Part shown: positions 10,550 to 19,647 of the stretch, one piece after another
How positions within the stretch are numbered: the first letter of the stretch is position 1
How the letters are laid out: each line of letters opens with the position of its first letter
NCBI GenBank assembly: GCA_965112735.1
Contig: CBCOSG010000001.1
Coordinates: forward strand, 160,090 to 224,089
Origin: Phaeosaccion multiseriatum
Lineage: Eukaryota > Ochrophyta, other classes
Direction: 5' to 3'
DNA length: 64,000 nucleotides
Position numbers and translations under genes: made by a program
Notes under the pieces: generated by a model
Seen by the model: only the letters and a program-made list of their open reading frames with translations
Database searches by the model: none
What the model was told of the DNA's origin: nothing

Positions 10550-11122
10550 TTATTCTTTTCTTTTGCGTGGAGGGTCAAGGTATAACCAGAGAATGAACAA
10601 TCCCAATATACCCAAAGACCCAAGATAGGGTTCATATGGGTACGTCTCCGAGATTGGTATGAGGTGGTAGTGCTGACAAGAGTATTTGTACGCATAATAG
10701 GCACAAGTCCCTCCAAATATGCACACTAAAATATAGTGTGCGAACCAAAACAGGGTAAACTTTATCTTGGAAAGGGGGCTTAATCCCTGAAACTTCCCAA
10801 AGTTTTCTGTTACTCCGGGATCTTCTTTGACCTCCCATTCAAGAATATAGAATGCAAAACCGAAAAGTATGAGAATAGCGATAACCCCTGGGGTTATCCC
10901 CGAGGTAAAACGTGTGTCCCCATGTAAAAATAAATCCAACATTAATACCTCAAGAAGGGAGGATAATCCTACCAGCCCAAATAGAACAATGTTGAAAAGT
11001 CTGAAAAAGAACAGGTCGACCTTCTCCAAGAAGGTACGATTTTCATATCGGGGAAAAATGTAAACTGTTTTTTTTTTTATATTTTCAGGACCTCTGATTT
11101 TTTTTCTTAATTTTTGTTCCAT
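10550..11122 (-). CDS. orf190, four-span membrane protein, paralog of orf176
   Basis: A 190-aa protein I do not recognise. It shares with orf176 the block FLEKVDLF near the N-terminus and a nearly constant C-terminal half: NFGKFQGLSPLSK, a span with HYILV, YHLIPISE, YPYEPYLG and the end DPPRKRKE. Four hydrophobic spans are visible in both. The first ~30 residues are basic and unlike orf176. Nucleotide identity is very high around 10760-10830, which suggests recent duplication or gene conversion. It starts 10 nt after rps14 in the run nad3-rps14-orf190-atp9, so co-transcription is likely. Function unknown; the conservation between paralogs suggests it is under selection. Confidence 0.7.
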   Translation of the reverse strand: MEQKLRKKIRGPENIKKKTVYIFPRYENRTFLEKVDLFFFRLFNIVLFGLVGLSSLLEVLMLDLFLHGDTRFTSGITPGVIAILILFGFAFYILEWEVKEDPGVTENFGKFQGLSPLSKIKFTLFWFAHYILVCIFGGTCAYYAYKYSCQHYHLIPISETYPYEPYLGSLGILGLFILWLYLDPPRKRKE

Positions 11123-11132
11123 AGTAGTTCAA

Positions 11133-11417
11133 TTACCATGACGATTTAGTCATACCAAAAAGTAAGCCAGCCTTATAAAACCTCCGAAAACTTAAACGAG
11201 ACAAACGGTGGGAGCGCAGCACACTTCTACTGCGTCCTGTATCCAAACACCGTCGATTTAGACGTACCAAACTGCCAGAAAATTTTTTTTCCTGTAGCCA
11301 CCAAGTCCGGTGACTTTTTAACAAGGTCTTTGTTAACTTAAATTGAACTCTTCGGTTTATTTGACTTTCTGCTTCCTTTCGATGCTTTTGATCTCTGCGT
11401 ACCCAAGCTTTTACCAT
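11133..11417 (-). CDS. rps14: Ribosomal protein S14
   Basis: Small-subunit protein near the peptidyl-transfer decoding head. The 94-aa product carries the family C-terminus: LVRLNRRCLDTGRSRS, then LSRLSFRRFYKAG and the terminal KSSW. The ATG at 11417 lies inside the last codons of nad3, a 7-nt overlap; an earlier in-frame start would add 14 residues read from nad3. Confidence 0.93.
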   Translation of the reverse strand: MVKAWVRRDQKHRKEAESQINRRVQFKLTKTLLKSHRTWWLQEKKFSGSLVRLNRRCLDTGRSRSVLRSHRLSRLSFRRFYKAGLLFGMTKSSW

Positions 11418-11773
11418 TCTAAACTTCCGATTTTCCAAGCGTACACAAAACCTAAGCAAAGTTCAAGAATAAAATCAATACCGGCCCAAAATCCTACATA
11501 AGTCATTTGACTTAAACTTACCCCCCAAGGAAATAAAAAGATAGCTTCCACATCAAAAATTAAAAAGAGGATGGCTACCAGATAGAAACGAACATCAAAA
11601 GCGTTACGAGCATCTTCGTAAGGATCAAACCCACACTCGTAAGTGGAAAGTTTTTCAGTATCACCGGCACTGGTGCTTAAAAGGTAAGATAAACCAAAAA
11701 TTAAACTAGACACGCCAAAACTTAACAACAAGAGTATAAGAATACCATAATAATCTTGAAAAAATAAGGACAT
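11411..11773 (-). CDS. nad3: NADH dehydrogenase subunit 3
   Basis: Membrane subunit of complex I, 120 aa, with the family motif YECGFDPYEDAR including the conserved cysteine, then FLIFDVEAIFLFPW. Three membrane spans. Its stop overlaps the rps14 start. Confidence 0.97.
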   Translation of the reverse strand: MSLFFQDYYGILILLLLSFGVSSLIFGLSYLLSTSAGDTEKLSTYECGFDPYEDARNAFDVRFYLVAILFLIFDVEAIFLFPWGVSLSQMTYVGFWAGIDFILELCLGFVYAWKIGSLEW

Positions 11774-12027
11774 CTTTAATTAAATTTTTTAAAAAATACT
11801 TGTTCTACTTTGTATACTAACACAATGTTAAATTTAGAAAGCAAAAGTTTTGATTTTAATTCTCTTTATAAAGTCTGTTAGTCTTATCTTCGTTAGATAG
11901 TGTTTTTGTTGGAGTAATAAAGCTTTGGTCCAATTATTACTAACACAATTTTCAAATTTTAACTTTTTTTAAATGAAACTCAGTCGATTAATAATTTTAA
12001 ATAAGTTCTTGCCTAAATACCTAAGTC

Positions 12028-12100
12028 TGAGTAAATTGGGACTTGAACCCAAAACTCCCGGATTAAAAGTCCGACACTCTACCCATTGAGTTATTTACTC
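12028..12100 (-). tRNA. trnK: tRNA-Lys (TTT)
   Basis: Regular cloverleaf, anticodon stem cggac/tccg region with loop ttttaa. Acceptor gagtaaa/tttactc. It lies between nad1 and a ~250-nt AT-rich spacer (11774-12027) in which I see no gene. Confidence 0.92.
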
Positions 12101-12160
12101 TTTGAATCTTCTTTTAGAGCTTACACGTATAAAATATAGGAAAAGAACGTTTTTTTGATA

Positions 12161-13162
12161 TTAAGCACAAAAAGCCGGAAATCCTTGAAGACCTAAAAGA
12201 ACACCTACTGATAAAATTACCCAAGCTAGAGAGAAGGGGAGAAAAACTTTCCAACCTAAATTCATGAGTTGGTCGTAACGAAAGCGAGGTAGTATTGCTC
12301 GACACAAGATAAACAGGCAGACAAAAAAGCAAATTTTTAAGCCGAACCAGGGAAGTTGACTCCACAAAGGAAGTTTACTTCCTACCATAGGCCACCATCC
12401 GCCAAGAAAGAGAAGGCTGCAAAGAGCACTCATAAAAAGCATGTTCAAATATTCCCCTAAAAAAAACAAAGCAAAACCCATGGCGGAATACTCTACATTG
12501 TATCCCGAAACTAATTCTGCTTCTGCTTCGGACAAGTCAAAAGGATGACGATTGGTTTCAGCGAGAATACAGACAAAAAACATCACACTAAGAGGACCTA
12601 AAGGCAGACAAAACCATACCTCTTCTTGAGCAAAAATCATTTGGTTAAAATTGTAGCTGCCTACGCAGCACAAAAGACTTACCAAAATAAAGCCCATAGA
12701 AACCTCGTAGGATACCATTTGAGCAGCCGATCGCAGTCCACCTAAAAAAGCATATTTTGAATTACTGGCCCAGCCTGCAATAATAATGGCACACACTCCA
12801 AGAGCAGAAATGGCAAAAACGTATAAGAGTCCAAGGTCGATGTCCGCAAGAATTCCTCCTTCTTTTAGAGGCATTACACCCCAGTTTAAAATGCTAAAAG
12901 CAAAACAACATATAGGAGCAAAAGCAAACAACACTGTGTTAGCGTTGCTGGGAGCAATACTTTCTTTAACAAAAAGTTTTAGTCCATCGGCAAGTGGTTG
13001 TAGAATACCCATATACCCGACTACATTTGGTCCTCTACGACGTTGTATAGAACCCATAAGCTTACGTTCTAATAAAGTAAAATAGGCTACACACAAAAGA
13101 GAAGGCACAAGAATAATAAGAATCTTTATTAAGCTCACGAGATTGAGTTGAATTAAGCTCAT
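12161..13162 (-). CDS. nad1: NADH dehydrogenase subunit 1
   Basis: Membrane subunit of complex I contributing to the quinone chamber, 333 aa, normal length. Typical segments: [32 protein letters not shown], and [23 protein letters not shown] start and TAA stop. It lies between trnK and trnL(UAA) on the minus strand. Confidence 0.97.
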   Translation of the reverse strand: MSLIQLNLVSLIKILIILVPSLLCVAYFTLLERKLMGSIQRRRGPNVVGYMGILQPLADGLKLFVKESIAPSNANTVLFAFAPICCFAFSILNWGVMPLKEGGILADIDLGLLYVFAISALGVCAIIIAGWASNSKYAFLGGLRSAAQMVSYEVSMGFILVSLLCCVGSYNFNQMIFAQEEVWFCLPLGPLSVMFFVCILAETNRHPFDLSEAEAELVSGYNVEYSAMGFALFFLGEYLNMLFMSALCSLLFLGGWWPMVGSKLPLWSQLPWFGLKICFFVCLFILCRAILPRFRYDQLMNLGWKVFLPFSLAWVILSVGVLLGLQGFPAFCA

Positions 13163-13216
13163 GTAAGTTTGATTTTATAAGATAAGTAAATTAAGAAAGT
13201 GTGCTCATTTACAATT

Positions 13217-13299
13217 TACTCGCTACCGGACTTGAACCGATATTTCTTCAAGAAAATAGATTTTAAGTCTACCGTGTCTACCAATTCCACCAAGCGAGC
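13217..13299 (-). tRNA. trnL: tRNA-Leu (TAA)
   Basis: Class II tRNA with a long variable arm. Anticodon TAA in the loop ttaaaat. Acceptor stem ends in a G-T pair. Confidence 0.92.
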
Positions 13300-13434
13300 A
13301 TCTTGTCAAGTAAAGGCTTTAATTTGTTTTCTATAACGTCTTATAATTTATAATTGCTTATAATACGGTTCGGTTATTTGGCTGAGTACTTTAAGCTCTG
13401 CAATTTAGAAGTACTTGTCTGAACCTAAACAAAT

Positions 13435-14193
13435 TTAGTTGGACAAAGTATATTCTGCATAATCGGCCAGATCAACAGCTTTGACAACGATAGGCATGAA
13501 ACCGTGGCTTTTACCACAAATTTCACTGCACTGACCGTAAAGTACTCCAGATCGCTTTAGGTAGATGCATACCTGATTTAAACGACCGGGGCAAGCGTCT
13601 ACTTTTACACCCAGTGAAGGTACTGCCCAAGAATGAAGGACATCGGCCGAAGTTACTAATAGACGAATATGAGTGTTGGTGGGTAAAACCAGACGATGAT
13701 CCACCTCCAGTAATCGAAAATCTCCTTTTTGTAAGTCGCTATCTGCTTTCATATACGAATCAAAAGAAAGACTTTCTTGATCTGCTCTCTGATTATAATC
13801 AGAGCATTCGTAACTCCAATACCACTGATGGCCAATAGCTTTTACGCTTAAACTAGGATCTAAGACCTCTTCTAAGGAATACAAAAGAGCAAAAGAAGGC
13901 AATCCGATAAAAATTAGAATTACTGCCGGAAACAAAGTCCAAATAATTTCTAAATTGGTAGAGTGAGACCAAGGCCCATCTTTGCCTATTTCCAATTTAG
14001 TTTTTGAAAAGTCCATTTCAAAACTGCAAGGATAAGAAAAGTTTGTCGCGATAATTTGACCCTGGTAATGATCAAAAGAGCGATATAACATCCACAGAAC
14101 TAAAGTACCCACTAGAATAAGATAAAACATGGTCAGATTGTGAAAATTAATCATTCCTTCCATGATTGGGGTGACCGGGTCTTGAAAAGTCAT
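13435..14193 (-). CDS. cox2: Cytochrome c oxidase subunit 2
   Basis: Copper-A subunit of complex IV, 252 aa. Two N-terminal membrane spans are followed by the periplasmic-like domain with HQWYWSYE and the CuA site [16 protein letters not shown] (two Cys, Glu, His, Met present). The full-length gene remains mitochondrial and unsplit. ATG start, TAA stop. Confidence 0.98.
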   Translation of the reverse strand: MTFQDPVTPIMEGMINFHNLTMFYLILVGTLVLWMLYRSFDHYQGQIIATNFSYPCSFEMDFSKTKLEIGKDGPWSHSTNLEIIWTLFPAVILIFIGLPSFALLYSLEEVLDPSLSVKAIGHQWYWSYECSDYNQRADQESLSFDSYMKADSDLQKGDFRLLEVDHRLVLPTNTHIRLLVTSADVLHSWAVPSLGVKVDACPGRLNQVCIYLKRSGVLYGQCSEICGKSHGFMPIVVKAVDLADYAEYTLSN

Positions 14194-14265
14194 AGAGCAA
14201 AAAAACTTTAAAACACTTGTACAAAATAAAAATGTGTCGGTCTTAAACTATTTAATACAAAGGAC

Positions 14266-14631
14266 TTATTTAGTACCAGTTTTTAATTTTGTATCTTTGT
14301 TGCAAAGACAGAACTGAAACTTAAATTGTACTTGATCATCAAAAGAAGTTTGTAACCAATTTAGATAACGTAGTATTGGATAAAGCTTCATGTGTGAAAA
14401 ATATAAACAAGCCTTGTAAGTACGGCGTTCGTAAGTATTTCGAGACTTGGAATGCACATGGGAAGAGCGTAGCAAAGTCCAAGTTTTTTTTTGATAAGGG
14501 GTATTTTCTATTCTGTAGGTATGCCGTGCTGGAATTTCTTGTAAAACTAAAGCAAGAAGTCCTTTAGAATAGGTTCTAATGTTTATTTTTACGCTCGCAA
14601 GAGAAGTTGAATGGGGTGTAGCTAATTTCAT
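14266..14631 (-). CDS. rps10: Ribosomal protein S10
   Basis: Small-subunit protein, 121 aa. Family signals: KINIRTYSKGLL at the start, then LRSSHVHSKSRNTYERRTYKA corresponding to the SPHVNKKSREQFE-type loop, and a final beta strand QVQFKFQF. ATG at 14631. Its first ~12 codons and leader are duplicated, in decayed form, inside the big repeat (1146-1200, 40220-40278). Confidence 0.85.
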   Translation of the reverse strand: MKLATPHSTSLASVKINIRTYSKGLLALVLQEIPARHTYRIENTPYQKKTWTLLRSSHVHSKSRNTYERRTYKACLYFSHMKLYPILRYLNWLQTSFDDQVQFKFQFCLCNKDTKLKTGTK

Positions 14632-14870
14632 ATATATATTTTGGTTTTTATACTAAATCCCAGAAAATCAGGAAAGGGGATGTTGTAATCAAAGGTAGAA
14701 TCTAGATTTACGACTTTTGGATCAATGAGCCTAACAAGCTGACCAAGTGTTTTAGTCCACCAGTATATGAAAAAACTACGTGAATTTTAGATTTTAAAAC
14801 TTCACAAATCAAAAACTACCTCCACTGCCTAAGCTTCGCGCAGTAGACTACCACTTATAATTCCATAAGG
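14580..14870. repeat. Source-like copy of the rps8 tail / trnM / rps10 start cassette
   Basis: On the minus strand this runs from the last codons of rps8 through a tRNA-Met-like sequence to the first codons of rps10. The same order without the genes is found behind orf280 in every copy of the repeat arm, and its first half behind orf286. Since rps8 and rps10 are (nearly) complete here, this is probably the original location. Confidence 0.75.
14687..14761 (-). pseudogene. tRNA-Met-like pseudogene
   Basis: Related to the intact tRNA at 45642, but the anticodon loop has one extra base (ctcattgat), the T stem is destroyed and the acceptor no longer pairs. Confidence 0.75.
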
Positions 14871-15164
14871 CGTACTTAAGATAACTAAGGAGGTTTGGCT
14901 ACGTCGTGTCCATAACGGTGGCAAGAAGTGGGGCGAGAGGAAAAAAGATAGAGCCGATTACACTTCTGCCTTGTACGTACTTTAGTAAAATTTTGACACT
15001 TCGAGAACAGGTTTCTTGAGTATAACCCCGCAAAAATCCGTAGGTTGCCACAGTACGTCTAGGACTCGAAGACCGGCTTTAGTGGGTACGCAAACAACGC
15101 TAGATTTTTTATTTCGATAAGATTGATCTAAAATCTGTAGCATGGGTTGAATTCCTGCTTTCAT
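14829..15164 (-). pseudogene. rps8: Ribosomal protein S8 with two in-frame TAA codons
   Basis: Read from the ATG at 15164 the frame gives an S8 N-terminus (SYRNKKSSVVCVPTKAGLRVL), then VLEVSKFY, a TAA (14982-14984), STYKAEV, a second TAA (14958-14960), and, still in the same frame, the C-terminal S8 motif LVILSTPYGIIS before a final TAG at 14829. Total 111 codons, slightly short for S8. No frameshift is needed, only the two stops. It begins 21 nt after nad6. Either a pseudogene, sequencing error, or a gene rescued at the RNA or translation level. Confidence 0.75.
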
Positions 15165-15185
15165 AAGGGTTTAGTAAACAAAATT

Positions 15186-15797
15186 TTAAGACAAAATAGA
15201 ATTCTTAAAACTTCGACTCAGTTGTTCGCACAAAAACTGATTGGCTTGAACATCCTCTTTGGACCGTCCAAGACTTAAAAGAATTGCTCCCATCATACTT
15301 ACAAGTAGCAACATTCCTGTAACTAACAAGTCCTCTATGTGATCCGTATATAAGCTAAGCCCTATATTTTGAGGACTCGTTATAGAATCTCCCTTTAGAT
15401 AAGTGGAAAATATTTGAGTATACCAAACTTCTTCTAAACTCCAAAGAAAATCTCCTACTAAAAGTCCAAGTCCTAGAAGGCCTAAAATTAACAGAGTATT
15501 GGATGGATTGCTTTCATACTTAGACACTTTTAAATCAAGCATCATAACTACAAATAGAAATAAAATAGAGATCGCCCCTACATAGACAATAAGACTAACG
15601 TAGGTAAGAAAGTCTGCATGAAAAAGTAAGCACAAACCTCCTACATTAAGAAACACTCCAATTAACAGCAGTACAGCATATACCGGATTTTTCCCACTTA
15701 CTAGGAAGTACGCCGAATTTAGGGCATTGAAAGAAAAGCCTAGTATCATAAGACTAGACCACATTTGAGTTCCTCCTAATATCCAGGATAATTTCAT
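15186..15797 (-). CDS. nad6: NADH dehydrogenase subunit 6
   Basis: Membrane subunit of complex I, 203 aa. Typical core: NPVYAVLLLIGVFLNVGG, then FLTYVSLIVYVGAISILFLFVVMML. ATG start. It lies upstream of rps8 on the same strand. Confidence 0.96.
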   Translation of the reverse strand: MKLSWILGGTQMWSSLMILGFSFNALNSAYFLVSGKNPVYAVLLLIGVFLNVGGLCLLFHADFLTYVSLIVYVGAISILFLFVVMMLDLKVSKYESNPSNTLLILGLLGLGLLVGDFLWSLEEVWYTQIFSTYLKGDSITSPQNIGLSLYTDHIEDLLVTGMLLLVSMMGAILLSLGRSKEDVQANQFLCEQLSRSFKNSILS

Positions 15798-15895
15798 TGT
15801 TGGACAAGTACCACTTAATAAGATTTAGTTTAATAAGAAGCTAAGTACAAATTGTGAAACCTGATCTTTGACCTACTTGTCAAAAAGAAAAAACT

Positions 15896-15978
15896 TACCA
15901 AAGAAGGGACTCGAACCCTTATTCTTTAAAAGAACCGGAACCTAAACCCGGCGTGTCTACCAATTTCACCACTTTGGC
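15896..15978 (-). tRNA. trnL: tRNA-Leu (TAG)
   Basis: Class II tRNA with anticodon TAG in the loop tttaggt. Its 5' end overlaps the last 13 nt of atp6, so a primary transcript can yield either the full mRNA or the full tRNA. Confidence 0.9.
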
Positions 15979-16745
15979 TTTGCAAGTTTACTTAATGAGG
16001 CTTCATTTAAGACATCTCCTAAATAAATACAAGTTAAGATCGTAAAAACGTAAGTCTGAATCAGACTTACTCCCAATTCTAGTCCCATAAGTGCTACAAG
16101 CACAAATAAAGGAATGAAATGAGCCACAAACAAAGCTTTTCCTTTCCCCAACATAGCCCAAGCAAAACCAGCAATTACCTTTAACAAGGTGTGTCCTGCC
16201 ATCATATTGGCAAATAGCCGTACTCCCAGACTAATAGGCTTAAAAATGTAAGAAACAATTTCTATAGGCACCAAAAGCAAGCTTAAGCCTAAACTGGTTC
16301 CTCCGGGTAAAAATAAAGAAAACATTTCGCTCCCTTTTTTTAAAATCCCAATGATATTGATTCCAATGAATAGAGTTAAGCTTAAATTTAGAGTAACGAT
16401 AAGATGGCTGGTCATGGTAAAGCTATAAGGCACCAAACCAATAAGATTGGTGATTAAGATAAAGCAAAATAAGCTGAAGAGAAGTGGAAAATACACCTGG
16501 CCATTTTTTCCTAGTGTGTCTTGAATTAATTCTCCGATCATGACGTAAAATGTGTCTAACACATTATTCCAGGCAGTAGGAATAAGACTTTGTCTCCCTC
16601 TCAACACACAATTCAACATGAAAAAAAAACTTCCTAAACCAATGCTAAGAATACAAAGCGGTTTAGTAAGGGTTAAAGAAAAGCCTGCAAAGGAAAAACT
16701 AAAACAGGGAAGAATAGCGAACTGCTCTAACGGACTGTATACCAT
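15966..16745 (-). CDS. atp6: ATP synthase F0 subunit a
   Basis: Proton-channel subunit, 259 aa. The functional span LGVRLFANMMAGHTLLKV with the essential arginine is present, and the last spans read ELGVSLIQTYVFTILTCIYLGD. The ATG is at 16745. It ends in TGA inside trnL(UAG); if TGA were Trp the protein would gain only two residues. Confidence 0.97.
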   Translation of the reverse strand: MVYSPLEQFAILPCFSFSFAGFSLTLTKPLCILSIGLGSFFFMLNCVLRGRQSLIPTAWNNVLDTFYVMIGELIQDTLGKNGQVYFPLLFSLFCFILITNLIGLVPYSFTMTSHLIVTLNLSLTLFIGINIIGILKKGSEMFSLFLPGGTSLGLSLLLVPIEIVSYIFKPISLGVRLFANMMAGHTLLKVIAGFAWAMLGKGKALFVAHFIPLFVLVALMGLELGVSLIQTYVFTILTCIYLGDVLNEASLSKLAKPKW

Positions 16746-16921
16746 GGGTCATAAAAAATACGCACTTTTATTTAGGCCTATATCTGTGTTGGAAAAATTT
16801 TAGTCTCTGCCTATAGAAAATAGGAGGGAAAAGTTTTCGGCTTCTTTTTAATGGACCAGCCTATTTTGGATACTATCTCTTCTTTTCAGGAGCGCCTTTG
16901 ATGCAAAATAGCATCTAAATT

Positions 16922-16994
16922 AGGGTCTAAGTAGACTTGAACTACTGACCTTACCCTTATCAGGGGTACGCTCTACCACCTGAGCTATAGACCC
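16922..16994 (-). tRNA. trnI: tRNA-Ile (GAT)
   Basis: Anticodon stem taccc/gggta with loop ctgataa. Acceptor gggtcta/tagaccc pairs perfectly. The 176-nt interval between this tRNA and atp6 shows no gene. Confidence 0.92.
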
Positions 16995-17076
16995 AGTTCT
17001 TGTGAAAGGCGAGTTTTTTATAGCTTTTCTAATGAAAAAAATAAAGCTTGTAGTTCATAAAGAGCTAAACTTAGGT

Positions 17077-17148
17077 CGAGAAAGAAAGGACTTGAACCTT
17101 TAACCTTTGGCTTTGGAGACCAATACTCTACCATTGAGTTACCCTCTC
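17077..17148 (-). tRNA. trnW: tRNA-Trp (CCA)
   Basis: Anticodon stem ttggt/gccaa, loop ctccaaa. It is the only tRNA-Trp seen and reads TGG only, consistent with TGA being a stop in this genome. Confidence 0.92.
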
Positions 17149-17222
17149 AAAGACTTAAATTTATTTATGAAAAGGACCTTCGGGGTTCTAAACTCAGTTC
17201 TTTAAAACCGATAGAACTCCAG

Positions 17223-19157
17223 CTAAGATTCCTTCCCAACCCCACATGGGTAAAAAAATCCCCATACACAACCTCCAAGAATAAGCAAACCTGCATGATA
17301 CACTAAACCTGACTGATTTTGCTGAAGTTCGGTACTTAGGTGCTGGGTAAATTGAGCTATTCCCTTAGGTCCGAGAATTTGAAACAATCCCCGGTCCAAA
17401 GCTTTATAAGTCAACTTATAAGCCCACTCCATTCCGCCTTGGCTCAGACTTTGATTATAAAGCTTGTCAAAGAACCATTTTCGGTTTAGAAAGGTATAGA
17501 CGAAAATGTTTTTCATCTTCTGCTTATAGAGCATTGGACTGCAGTAAGCGTACAAATAAAAAGACAGACCAAAGCCGCTGAGGCTAAGGATTACCGGGAG
17601 AAGTTTGGGAAAAATGGGTAAAAATTCCCCGTCAATAACCGAGTAATTTTGAGGAAGATAAAATAGAGCATTACCAAAGAAGTCACTACCAATTCCAATT
17701 ACACAATCCTTTGCGACAAAGCCTAGGAAAAGACTTGGAATAGCTAAAACTCCTAAAGGAAGGCTCATTTTCCAACCGGGCTCATGAGCTCCCATAAGAA
17801 CTACTTTGGACCCCATAGGCTCTGCAAAAAAATTTAAAAAAAGCAAGCGAATTGATTAAAAAGCCGTACAAAAAGCGGCTCCACAGCCCAGTATGTAAGC
17901 AAAATATCCTTGAGCGTCAAATCTGGCGTAAGCTACTTCTAAGATAACATCTTTAGAATAGAAACCCGTCAGATAAGGAAAACCCATTAGGGACAGTGAC
18001 CCGATCAACATCATGGCGTAAGTGAAAGGCAGAAGGCGCCGAAGACCTCCCATCTTTCGCATATCCTGCTCATTATTAATACCATGAATAACGGAACCAG
18101 CCCCTAAAAAAAGTAAAGCTTTAAAAAAGCCGTGATTAACCAAATGAAAAACGCCTACTCCGTAATTAGAAAGACCGCAAGCAAAAATCATATAGCCTAA
18201 CTGGCTACAGGTGGAGTAAGCAATCACCCTCTTCATGTCATTTTGCACTAGAGCAGTGGTGGCGGCAAAAAAACTGGTGCTCGCTCCTGCAAAACTTATT
18301 AAACTTAAGGCTTGAGGAGCGTACTCTAATAAGCCAGAGCACCTGCTTAAAAGAAAAACTCCCGCCGTTACCATAGTAGCGGCGTGAATTAAGGCGGACA
18401 CCGGAGTAGGTCCCTCCATGGCATCGGGCAACCAGGTATGGAGGCCTAATTGAGCCGATTTTCCCATAGCTCCTATAAAGAGAAGGACACCAATAAGATT
18501 GGTCTTTTGCACAGAAAATCCTAAAAACAAGGCAGTCTCTTCCCATTGGTAAGGTACGCTAGCAAAAAAGCTCGTATACTCCATTGTTTGAAAGTATAAG
18601 AAAGTTGCAAAGATTCCTAATCCTAAACCTAAGTCTCCAATGCGGTTAAGAACCATAGCTTTTATGGCGGCTTTATTAGCCTGAATTCTGGTATACCAGA
18701 AGTTGATTAGAAGATAAGAACAAAGCCCTACCCCCTCCCAACCCACGAACATCTGTAAGAAATTGTCTCCGGTAATTAAGATTACCATAAAAAAGGTAAA
18801 CAGACTAAGATAGGCCATAAAACGAGAGAGATGAGGGTCGTTTTCCATATACTCTGTAGAATACAAATGTACCAAGAAAGATACAAAACTTACCAATACT
18901 ACCATAAGACAACTAAGGCTGTCAAAAGTTACGCACCAGTTGGCATGGAAAAGATCCGTGTGTACCCAAGATGCAACTTGAAGCACCAAAGGACTTCCTC
19001 CCATACCAACTTCATAAAAACATAATAAACTGAGAGCCATACTACCTCCCATGCAGACAGTGGTAATCCAGGAAGCACCTTTACCTCCTATAAAGTTTCC
19101 CAAACTTGAGCTGCTTAAGAAACCGAACCAAGGAAGACCGACTATATTTAGATACAC
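17223..19157 (-). CDS. nad5: NADH dehydrogenase subunit 5, with one in-frame TAA
   Basis: Large proton-pumping subunit of complex I, 644 codons, normal length. The N-terminal part ([10 protein letters not shown] from a GTG at 19157, then [19 protein letters not shown] and [20 protein letters not shown]) and the C-terminal part after [10 protein letters not shown] are both clear. Between them, codon 434 (17856-17858) is TAA within AF-stop-SIRLL, where the family normally has FYS(F/V)R; the frame is otherwise uninterrupted. A TAT or TAC would restore tyrosine. The frame is open upstream into trnS, but that portion is tRNA read-through, not protein. Confidence 0.93.
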
Positions 19158-19179
19158 GACTAAAGATTTTTCCTTAATT

Positions 19180-19262
19180 AGGATAAGGTGGGATTCGAAC
19201 CCACGGTACCTCGGTACTTCAGCTTTCAAAACTGACATCTTCAACCCCTCGATCACTTATCC
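19180..19262 (-). tRNA. trnS: tRNA-Ser (TGA)
   Basis: Class II tRNA with long variable arm and anticodon TGA (loop tttgaaa). First of ten tightly packed tRNAs between nad5 and nad2. Confidence 0.9.
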
Positions 19263-19263
19263 A

Positions 19264-19339
19264 GGGCGAAGAACGGGACTTGAACCCGCGACATTCAGAA
19301 CCACAAACTGATACTCTAACCAACTGAGCTATCCTCGCC
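19264..19339 (-). tRNA. trnH: tRNA-His (GTG)
   Basis: Anticodon GTG; acceptor gcgagg/ctcgc type with a C at the discriminator position opposite an extra 5' G, as expected for tRNA-His. Confidence 0.9.
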
Positions 19340-19342
19340 TTA

Positions 19343-19414
19343 TGGAGATAGAGGGATTCGAACCCACAGCCTTATGCTTGCAAAGCATACTGTCTACCAT
19401 TGACATATACCCCC
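19343..19414 (-). tRNA. trnA: tRNA-Ala (TGC)
   Basis: Anticodon stem tatgc/gcata, loop tttgcaa. The T stem has one mismatch; the acceptor has two G-T pairs. Confidence 0.88.
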
Positions 19415-19416
19415 TT

Positions 19417-19488
19417 CGAGAAAGACGGGATTTGAACCCGCGACTTTCGGCGTGACAGGCTGACACTCTACCACTGAGTTACTTCCTC
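19417..19488 (-). tRNA. trnD: tRNA-Asp (GTC)
   Basis: Anticodon GTC in loop ctgtcac. Acceptor gaggaag/ctttctc. Confidence 0.9.
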
Positions 19489-19500
19489 GATTTTTGAGCT

Positions 19501-19572
19501 TACCCTCTATGAGAATTGAACTCATATCTTCATCGTGAAAGGATGACGTCCTAACCATTAGACGAAGAGGGC
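19501..19572 (-). tRNA. trnE: tRNA-Glu (TTC)
   Basis: Anticodon stem tcatc/gatga with loop ctttcac; standard D and T arms. Confidence 0.92.
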
Positions 19573-19573
19573 T

Positions 19574-19645
19574 TGTCCAAAGATGGATTTGAACCACCGA
19601 CACAAGGATTTTCAGTCCTATGCTCTACCCCTGAGCTATTTAGAC
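19574..19645 (-). tRNA. trnF: tRNA-Phe (GAA)
   Basis: Anticodon GAA in loop ctgaaaa; acceptor gtctaaa/tttggac. It starts one base from trnE. Confidence 0.92.
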
Positions 19646-19647
19646 TT

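Noticed and set aside
12786-13085. 99-codon frame antisense to nad1
   Set aside because: Shadow of nad1; no family resemblance and no codon-level signal.
15966-15968. TGA as tryptophan (variant code)
   Set aside because: cox3, rps13 and atp6 end at TGA at family-typical ends, tryptophans in conserved genes are TGG, and the only tRNA-Trp has CCA.
17856-17858. Genome-wide reassignment of TAA to explain nad5 and rps8
   Set aside because: nad3, cox1, cox2, nad4 and others end normally at TAA, so a general reassignment is excluded.
19158-19256. N-terminal extension of nad5 into trnS
   Set aside because: The extra residues are the translation of the tRNA-Ser gene; the family N-terminus starts at the GTG 19157.
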